A stretch of DNA of 6,069 nt from an uncultured bacterium (GTDB taxonomy: Bacteria > Planctomycetota > DG-23 > SLPQ01), in NCBI GenBank assembly GCA_937863625.1, contig CALMGO010000544.1, positions 1-6,069 of the forward strand, given 5' to 3'. The notes under the pieces were generated by a model, which worked only from the letters and a program-made list of their open reading frames with translations, did no database searches and was not told the DNA's origin. Positions 1-4,915 of the stretch are shown here, in pieces. The position numbers and the translations under genes were made by a program. Positions within the stretch are counted from its first letter, which is position 1, and every line of letters begins with the position of its first letter.

Positions 1-1469
1 TAAAAGAACTCCCCCGCCATCGAGCCCGAGACGCGCTGCACAAGCAGAGCCATCTGTTCATCACGGTCCAGTATGCCCCGCTGTGCGCGGTATCTAAGCG
101 CCTTTTCGCTCATGCTGCTTGCGTAGATGGTCCTGACAGCAGAGAGGAAGTTATGAAAACGGTTCTCCCGCGAGCCCTGGTTTGTGCAGAAGACGCTCTC
201 GTATTTACCGGCAAACGCGTTGCCAAAATTGTCCTCCAGGAGGCTGCTCGAGCGGACGATTATGGGAGCCTGACCGAAATAGTCGAGCATCGCCTGAAAC
301 TGTCGGAGGATGTCGTCGGGAAAAGAACCCATCAGTATCCGCTGACGGGCCTGCTCGCTGTCATCAAGAAAGCGCCCTGGGTCGCGCTGCTTCTCGCGGG
401 CCCACCAGACGCCGTTTCGCACGAGGAAACTGAAAAACACGTCCGAGCCGATATAGAAGGAATCGTGCGGCTCAAGGAGAGTGGTCCATGCTTCGCCGGC
501 GTTCCTGAGAATGGCGCGCGCAATGAGCATTCCAACCGCCTTACCGCCTATCCTCCCTGTTCCTATCAGTCTGTCGCTTATTTCCAGAACATCCCTGAGC
601 GTGAAATACTCCTTCGCGAGGCCGCCGACCCTGTCGTCACGCGAAACGAGCATGCTTATAAGTTTATTAAGGCTCTCGACGCACTCCCGGTCGCAGGAGC
701 CGGTCGCTTCCTCCCTAAGCCACGTCTCTCTGGCCTGCTGCAGAGTCCTGTCCCAGATGTCGAGACGGTAGGCAGGCATCGCCGTCGCCGTGTCGCTGGA
801 GGCCGTCACTATTTCGGTGGCCTTCGCGCTCGACTTTACCGGGACGAACCTGTCATCCTCCCACTCATGAAGCATGTACATGGTCGACGAATGTCGCTTG
901 TCAACCTTTATGGGCTGCACATACAGCGCGTCCTGGTAGCGGTGCACATCGAGAACAACCTGGGCCGTTTCCAGTATGGCGGACGTGGCTATCGGCGAAT
1001 GGTCGTAGCGGCGCAGTGCAAAATATGCGATAGCCTCCACCTCGTAAAGGTAGGGGCACGTGAGCATGAAGGCATTTGCAAGCACCGTGTCGCCATACCA
1101 CGCGTCGGCAAGGTCGCTCAAGAGGTCAAAGATATACCAGGCGCCCCTGCCGGCCCTTTCGATGGTCTTGTGAATCTTTGTGACTACGGCCTCCGCGCCT
1201 TCGGAGGGGTCCAGCGTGCAGACCTCAAAATCCTTCGCGACGTCATGCAGGGAGGCGTGCCGGCCAAAGCGGAAGTATATCAGACGCCCGGGCTGGCGAC
1301 TGGCAAAGCGACTGTACGCCTCAACAAAAGGCACGTAGTCATCTATCGACTCGACCTGCCAGATTACATTGTCTCCAGGAATCAATCCGTGGAGGACTTC
1401 GTCAAGGCCGGTCAGCCCAGTGCTGAACGCTTCGTTTCCCTGAGTCAAGGACACACTCCCGCGGCCCAT
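1..1469 (-). CDS. Phosphoenolpyruvate synthase-like protein (PEP/pyruvate-binding, PPDK_N domain) with KaiC-like N-terminal domain; 3' part outside the window
   Basis: The frame is open from the ATG at 1469 to the left edge, giving 489 residues. Residues about 15-200 look like a RecA/KaiC-type domain: an FSTGLTGLDEVLHG start, then PGDNVIWQV where a Walker A loop would be (no GKT/GKS, so probably not a working P-loop), and a Walker B-like strand WYIFDLLSDL at 111-120. Residues about 295-489 are the start of the ATP-grasp-like PEP/pyruvate-binding domain (PPDK_N): IGGK at 307-310, IIVRSSS at 403-409, LEDNFGNAFAGKYES at 411-425, then DEQMALLVQRVSG at 470-482. The family phosphorylates pyruvate to PEP with ATP through a mobile histidine domain, but the phosphohistidine and PEP-binding domains would lie beyond the edge, so synthase activity is unproven. 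GTG at 1475 and GTG at 1544 (GGAG four bases upstream) are alternative in-frame starts. I prefer 1469 because 1544 falls inside a candidate promoter, although its ribosome site is weak. Confidence 0.88.
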   Translation of the reverse strand, partial: MGRGSVSLTQGNEAFSTGLTGLDEVLHGLIPGDNVIWQVESIDDYVPFVEAYSRFASRQPGRLIYFRFGRHASLHDVAKDFEVCTLDPSEGAEAVVTKIHKTIERAGRGAWYIFDLLSDLADAWYGDTVLANAFMLTCPYLYEVEAIAYFALRRYDHSPIATSAILETAQVVLDVHRYQDALYVQPIKVDKRHSSTMYMLHEWEDDRFVPVKSSAKATEIVTASSDTATAMPAYRLDIWDRTLQQARETWLREEATGSCDRECVESLNKLISMLVSRDDRVGGLAKEYFTLRDVLEISDRLIGTGRIGGKAVGMLIARAILRNAGEAWTTLLEPHDSFYIGSDVFFSFLVRNGVWWAREKQRDPGRFLDDSEQARQRILMGSFPDDILRQFQAMLDYFGQAPIIVRSSSLLEDNFGNAFAGKYESVFCTNQGSRENRFHNFLSAVRTIYASSMSEKALRYRAQRGILDRDEQMALLVQRVSGSMAGEFF

Positions 1470-1505
1470 GTTCACCGCGATATGCAAGATTGCCGGATTA
1501 TCATT

Positions 1506-1523
1506 GCGGCGACAGACCGCCGC
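1506..1523 (-). other. Leader hairpin ahead of the PEP synthase-like gene
   Basis: GCGGCG and CGCCGC form a perfect six-pair GC stem around a six-base loop, at the very 5' end of the predicted leader transcript. No U-tract follows, so it does not look like an intrinsic terminator. It could stabilise the 5' end or affect translation. A stem this short also occurs by chance in GC-rich DNA. Confidence 0.3.
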
Positions 1524-1530
1524 CTGTGCC

Positions 1531-1559
1531 AGTTTAGCGGCCACGCGACTCCACGTCAA
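1531..1559 (-). promoter_or_regulatory. Candidate sigma70-type promoter for the PEP synthase-like gene
   Basis: On the minus strand TTGACG (1559-1554) is followed after 17 bases by TAAACT (1536-1531). That is five and four matches to the consensus hexamers at ideal spacing. The predicted transcript start is near 1524, leaving a leader of about 55 bases before the ATG at 1469. It lies in the 190-bp gap after the PP-loop gene. If real, it excludes the GTG at 1544 as the start for this transcript, though read-through from upstream could still use it. Confidence 0.4.
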
Positions 1560-1659
1560 GCGCGCCTGACCCGCAGTTCACAGAGTCACCCGTATAAGTC
1601 CCGTACAACCGACGACGTTACAGGCGTAAGGAGCGGGAACGTCGCGCCGCAACAGTCTC

Positions 1660-2325
1660 TCAGGCGGGCAGGACATCGCAGAAATAGAAACGAGAATCCC
1701 TGAGCACCACTTCGCCCTTTTCGTGAGGCACCGGCCGTCTAAAAACCGGACCTGCGTGCACGAAGGTGTGAAATTCGCCGTTTTCGCCGCAGGGGTCCAC
1801 GGCGGCGGGCAGTTCGGAGAGCAGCGCTTTGCCGTAAGCCCTGCCGGCAAATGCGCCGTCGAGCATCTGTGAATCAACGCATGTGAGGAGCGCCTCAAAG
1901 CCAAGGTCGACAAACGACCGGGAGAGTTCGCCTGTGTCCCGCTTCCAGATTGGAAAGATCGCCTCCATGTCCACCTCGGCGAGTTTCTCCTCGCGGTAAC
2001 GCCGCAGGTCTTCAAGAAATATGTCGCCGAAAGCCACGCATGTCACGCCTTGCTTGCCGAGTCTCGTGAGGGTGTCCTTCATGCGAGTCTCGTATTCGCT
2101 GTTAGATGAGTTTTGGGGGATGTAGACCTTTTCAAGCGGCAGGCCGACGCCGTCGGCCTGTTTTTCAACGAGCACGCTCCGGATACCGTGCATACTGACC
2201 CTGTCGTAACCCTCAGTCAGAGTCGTGAGGAGCGCGACAATCTCGACGTGAGGGTCCTGTCGAAGTTCGTGCAGTGCAAGGGCGCTGTCCTTGCCGCCAC
2301 TCCAGGATAAGATGGCCTTCCTCAC
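1660..2325 (-). CDS. PP-loop ATPase of the diphthine-ammonia ligase (Dph6/DUF71, ATP_bind_4) family
   Basis: The product has 221 residues, the usual length for the prokaryotic single-domain form. The N-terminus carries the PP-loop SGGKDS at 9-14, which binds ATP for adenylation. Further family marks are the FGDIFLED stretch at 99-106, followed by RRYRE, and GENGEFHTF at 180-188, close to the C-terminus, leading into HAGPVF. In archaea and eukaryotes the family makes the last amidation of diphthamide on elongation factor 2. Bacteria lack diphthamide, so the bacterial substrate is unknown and the name should not be read as function. The start is GTG at 2325: GGAG (2336-2333) lies seven bases upstream and an in-frame TGA sits immediately before it. 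The ATG at 2329 is in another frame. The protein is soluble, with no signal peptide or membrane segment. It has its own candidate promoter and lies 170 bp after the TPR-kinase gene. Confidence 0.92.
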   Translation of the reverse strand: MRKAILSWSGGKDSALALHELRQDPHVEIVALLTTLTEGYDRVSMHGIRSVLVEKQADGVGLPLEKVYIPQNSSNSEYETRMKDTLTRLGKQGVTCVAFGDIFLEDLRRYREEKLAEVDMEAIFPIWKRDTGELSRSFVDLGFEALLTCVDSQMLDGAFAGRAYGKALLSELPAAVDPCGENGEFHTFVHAGPVFRRPVPHEKGEVVLRDSRFYFCDVLPA

Positions 2326-2356
2326 TCATATGCTCCGTGCTTTATGGACCGACGAT

Positions 2357-2384
2357 ATTGTAAGACCGTGCGAACCTTTGACAA
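2357..2384 (-). promoter_or_regulatory. Candidate sigma70-type promoter for the PP-loop ATPase gene
   Basis: On the minus strand TTGTCA (2384-2379), a 16-base spacer and TACAAT (2362-2357) each match five of six consensus bases. The predicted start near 2350 gives a leader of about 25 bases that contains the GGAG ribosome site. The promoter is downstream of the kinase gene's stop and of a hairpin, which suggests the PP-loop gene can be transcribed independently. Confidence 0.5.
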
Positions 2385-2426
2385 CTCCGCGACTGACGAA
2401 GTGATAAGAAACACGTCTGGGAACCC

Positions 2427-2460
2427 GCCTGGACGCGAAAGATTCGCGTCTGGGTCAGGC
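2427..2460 (-). terminator. Strong hairpin after the TPR-kinase gene, possible terminator
   Basis: Positions 2432-2439 (GACGCGAA) and 2443-2450 (TTCGCGTC) form a perfect eight-pair stem with a three-base loop. An outer five-pair stem (2427-2431 with 2456-2460, GCCTG/CAGGC) extends it past a five-base bulge. It begins 36 bases after the kinase stop codon and ends before the next gene's candidate promoter, the right place for a terminator. There is no clean U-run right after it in the minus direction, only a T-rich stretch about 15 bases later, so classical Rho-independent termination is uncertain. Confidence 0.4.
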
Positions 2461-2495
2461 ACCTCTATATGCAGTCGCCGGGACGCCTGGAGATG

Positions 2496-4661
2496 TCACT
2501 GCAACTTGCCGCCGCCGTCCGTGTCCGTCAACTTCCTGGTGGATGCCGTGCCCGACGGGTCCTCAGCGACGCTGGAATGAGACTGCTGCGGCGAACCGTG
2601 TTTCATGACCGCGCCATTTCGCAACAGGGCGCGACACGTCGAAGCGACCTCCGCTGCGGTAGCGGGCCGGCGGCTGCGCGACTTGCACAAAAGGGACATC
2701 ACAAAGGCCTCGAAGTCGCCGTGAAGGTCGTCCCGCAAGTGCGACAGATGCTCGGGCAGGGTGGTGGCGACAGACGATGCCTTTTCGGCGAAGGTATTAC
2801 CCATGGGTTCTACAGGCCGCCTTCCTGCAAGCCACTCATAAGCGACGACTCCCAGAGAATAAATATCCGCTCTGGCGTCCACGTCTGCGCCTTTGGCCTG
2901 TTCCGGAGCCATGTACGCCAGACTGCCGACTACCCTGCCGGGGACCTCTCCTCTCAAATCACGGACACGGGCAACGCCGAAATCCACAAGAACGGGATAA
3001 TTGCCTTCGCGCATGATGATGTTGCAGGGCTTAAGATCCCTGTGTATGACGCCTGCTTCATGCAGCACTTCGAGCGCGTTGGCGATTCTTTCGATGCAGG
3101 TAGCCACGACGACGGGGTCGGCCGTCGGCTCCTTCGGGATAAGCGATGCAAGGGGCGTACCGGCAATGAGTTCCTGGACGACATAGGTTGAGCCGTCAGA
3201 GTCACTCCCGATGGCAAACACGCGCGCAATACCGGGGTGGCGCACGCGACTGGCCGCCTCCAGTTCAACGCGCGCGCTCTCAAGGAGCGCCTGTCTTGCG
3301 CGCACATCGTAGAGGTCCGCAAGGCGCAGCTGTTTGAGCGCCACATCGTGGCCGCGTTCAGGGTCGTAAACGTGAAACACGTCGCCGAAAGCGCCGGACC
3401 CGAGCTGTCTGCGGATTACATAGCGCGACCCATGAACAGACTCTCCCACGCCGCGGTCCGACTCGTCAATGGCGCTCTCGACGAGGTCGAGCGCGGTCAT
3501 CGCCTCGTTTATGACCGGCAGATAGCGCGCGTAGCCGTCCCGTCGTGCAAGCCTCAAGCCCCTGGCAAGGCACTGACCAGCGGTTGCCTTGAGCCCCCAT
3601 TTCATACATGCGCGTGCAAGAGCTATGCGCGCGGGTATTTCGTAGTCCGGGAGTTCCGCCGTTTCAAACCCGGCGACAACCCGACGGAGCGTGTCAACAG
3701 CCGTCATGTCGCCGAGTGCAGTCAGGACCTCTCCCCATACCTCCTCAAGCACGAGATAAAGGTGGGGCTCGGCATCCTCCGCAAGTGCGGCCCGGGCGAG
3801 TTCGACCTCGCGGACGGCTTCATCGCTGCGCCGCTGCGCAAGGCGAAGAAGGGCCGCGTCCTTTCGCGCGAAGAACTCCAGATCACGAAAACCAGCCGAT
3901 GCAGCCATGTCGAGGCACTTCGTGAGGCTTTCGTGCGCCTTGTCATGTTCTTCGAGACCGAGATACGCCCTGGCGATATCCTCATGCATCCTGCATTGGC
4001 CGCGCAGGTCACCCAGACTCTCGGACAGTTCAAGGTCTCTCTGAAAACAGTGAAGAGCGTCAAGCATGCGTCCGAGCCTCAAGTGAACGCGCCCAAGGCT
4101 GCCGAGCGTGATGGCCATCCCCTGCCGGTCTCCAAGGAGAGTCTTGTCGACAAGCGACATCGAATAGAATCCGAGTGCGTAGTCAAGACGTCCCCGCGCC
4201 GCCTCAGTGGCGGCTAGCGTATCATATACCTGAGCTACGCCAACGCGCTGTCCAAGCCTTCCATAACTCTCCGCCGCCGCCAGAAGCGAATCTGCCGCGG
4301 CCGACGTCCGGCGGGATTTGGCCTGGGCGAGGCCAAGCAAGTGAAGCGCGCGGGCGGCAAGGATACTGCCGGGCACTGCGCGTTTTGACACGAGTTCGGC
4401 AGTAGCCGCTGCTGTCTTGAGGCTCCTTCTCTCTCTGAGGTCGAGAAAGGCCTTTTCGACGAGGCACTCGTCTCCCAGAGACTTGCCCGCCTCATCGAGG
4501 TCATGGCGCGCCTCCGCCTCTCTGCCGACGGCGATTCGGGCTTGGGCGCGGGCGAAAAACTCCTCAGCGGTGTCCGCCTTAGCGTCGCAGACATCCCACG
4601 GCCTATCGGAGGCAAGAGCCGACAGGTAGGGCTCACTCAGAGAGACGGTCGATATAAACAT
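2496..4661 (-). CDS. TPR-repeat Ser/Thr protein kinase (Hanks type, C-terminal kinase domain)
   Basis: The product has 721 residues. Residues about 35-390 are helical and contain roughly eight TPR-like units, clearest at 140-255 (repeated GRLDYA, GRMLDA and LEEHDKA turns). TPRs are protein-binding scaffolds, so this part probably senses or docks a partner. Residues about 414-680 are a complete kinase domain: glycine loop GSGAFGDVF 421-429, lysine 443 in VALKQL, catalytic HRDLKPCN 540-547, DFGVAR 560-565, APEQ 585-588 and DIYSLG 599-604. All catalytic residues are present. It is an RD kinase, but the segment between DFG and APEQ contains no Thr and only Ser580, so activation-loop control may differ from PknB. 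A polar Ser/Thr-rich tail (685-721) follows. No membrane segment is seen, so it is probably cytoplasmic. The start is ATG 4661, with GAGG (4673-4670) eight bases upstream; TTG 4751 and GTG 4682 are weaker in-frame choices. The protein substrate is unknown. Confidence 0.93.
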   Translation of the reverse strand: MFISTVSLSEPYLSALASDRPWDVCDAKADTAEEFFARAQARIAVGREAEARHDLDEAGKSLGDECLVEKAFLDLRERRSLKTAAATAELVSKRAVPGSILAARALHLLGLAQAKSRRTSAAADSLLAAAESYGRLGQRVGVAQVYDTLAATEAARGRLDYALGFYSMSLVDKTLLGDRQGMAITLGSLGRVHLRLGRMLDALHCFQRDLELSESLGDLRGQCRMHEDIARAYLGLEEHDKAHESLTKCLDMAASAGFRDLEFFARKDAALLRLAQRRSDEAVREVELARAALAEDAEPHLYLVLEEVWGEVLTALGDMTAVDTLRRVVAGFETAELPDYEIPARIALARACMKWGLKATAGQCLARGLRLARRDGYARYLPVINEAMTALDLVESAIDESDRGVGESVHGSRYVIRRQLGSGAFGDVFHVYDPERGHDVALKQLRLADLYDVRARQALLESARVELEAASRVRHPGIARVFAIGSDSDGSTYVVQELIAGTPLASLIPKEPTADPVVVATCIERIANALEVLHEAGVIHRDLKPCNIIMREGNYPVLVDFGVARVRDLRGEVPGRVVGSLAYMAPEQAKGADVDARADIYSLGVVAYEWLAGRRPVEPMGNTFAEKASSVATTLPEHLSHLRDDLHGDFEAFVMSLLCKSRSRRPATAAEVASTCRALLRNGAVMKHGSPQQSHSSVAEDPSGTASTRKLTDTDGGGKLQ

Positions 4662-4669
4662 GAAAGCAA

Positions 4670-4673
4670 CCTC
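4670..4673 (-). promoter_or_regulatory. Ribosome binding site deciding the TPR-kinase start
   Basis: GAGG lies eight bases before the ATG at 4661. The frame stays open for 30 more codons upstream, but the TTG at 4751 lies close to the predicted transcript start and has no clear ribosome site. This favours the shorter 721-residue product. Confidence 0.5.
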
Positions 4674-4774
4674 GGAATTCACGCCAGACAGCCCGACCGG
4701 GCCAGTATCTGAGTATACCGCCGCCGACCGGAGACTCCAGACCGACGGCAAGTCATTCCCAAAGGTTTGATCGT

Positions 4775-4780
4775 ATTATA
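4775..4780 (-). promoter_or_regulatory. Candidate -10 element (TATAAT) for the TPR-kinase gene
   Basis: The minus strand reads a perfect TATAAT, giving a predicted start near 4768 and a leader of about 107 bases. No good -35 hexamer lies 16-18 bases upstream: the bases there read TGCTAT or similar. A TTGTCA is present but only ten bases away, too close to serve. A strong -10 with a poor -35 suggests activator dependence or simply a weak promoter. Confidence 0.4.
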
Positions 4781-4789
4781 CCGCGCAAA

Positions 4790-4817
4790 TTGACAATATA
4801 GCATCCGCGTGCACAAT
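4790..4817 (+). promoter_or_regulatory. Candidate sigma70-type promoter for the divergent kinase gene
   Basis: A perfect TTGACA (4790-4795) is followed after 16 bases by CACAAT (4812-4817), which matches four of six -10 bases. The predicted start near 4824 gives a leader of about 92 bases before ATG 4916. The element is back to back with the TATAAT of the leftward kinase gene. Confidence 0.5.
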
Positions 4818-4820
4818 ATA
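4793..4820. repeat. 8-bp direct repeat ACAATATA at 20-bp spacing in the divergent promoter
   Basis: ACAATATA occurs at 4793-4800 and again at 4813-4820. The 20-bp interval is about two helical turns, placing both copies on the same DNA face, and they overlap the -35 and -10 regions of the rightward promoter. This would suit a dimeric repressor or activator. The repeat is short and partly made of promoter-like sequence, so chance remains possible. Confidence 0.35.
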
Positions 4821-4901
4821 CGAGGTTCTAAAGCGCCGGGTAGCCGGGGAAGGCATGGAGAAGTGCGCTCTGCCTCCCTCAAGCCGCCGGACAGCAAGCA
4901 T

Positions 4902-4905
4902 GGAG
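4902..4905 (+). promoter_or_regulatory. Ribosome binding site for the divergent kinase gene
   Basis: GGAG lies ten bases before the ATG at 4916, slightly longer than ideal. No other ATG, GTG or TTG is in frame between the upstream TAG at 4841 and 4916, so this start is well determined. Confidence 0.5.
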
Positions 4906-4915
4906 AAACCCCGGA

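Noticed and set aside
1470..1544. 25-residue N-terminal extension of the PEP synthase-like protein from GTG 1544
   Set aside because: Not fully excluded: GGAG sits four bases upstream. It falls within the candidate promoter at 1531-1559, and as far as I recall, homologues begin close to the STGLxGLD motif, so I kept ATG 1469.
153..1703. A 516-codon open frame on the plus strand
   Set aside because: It lies opposite the PEP synthase-like gene, whose minus-strand frame shows clear family motifs (IGGK, IIVRSSS, LEDNFGNAFAGKYES). The plus-strand translation shows no recognisable domain and is an antisense shadow of a GC-rich gene.
2469..3191. A 240-codon open frame on the plus strand
   Set aside because: It is opposite the catalytic core of the TPR kinase; the minus-strand reading has HRDLKPCN and DFG, this one has nothing recognisable.
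3237..4217. A 326-codon open frame on the plus strand
   Set aside because: It is antisense to the TPR and kinase regions of the minus-strand kinase gene, with no motif and no ribosome site noted.
4662..4751. Longer TPR-kinase product starting at TTG 4751
   Set aside because: It would begin about 17 bases after the predicted transcript start with no clear ribosome site. ATG 4661 has GAGG at good spacing.
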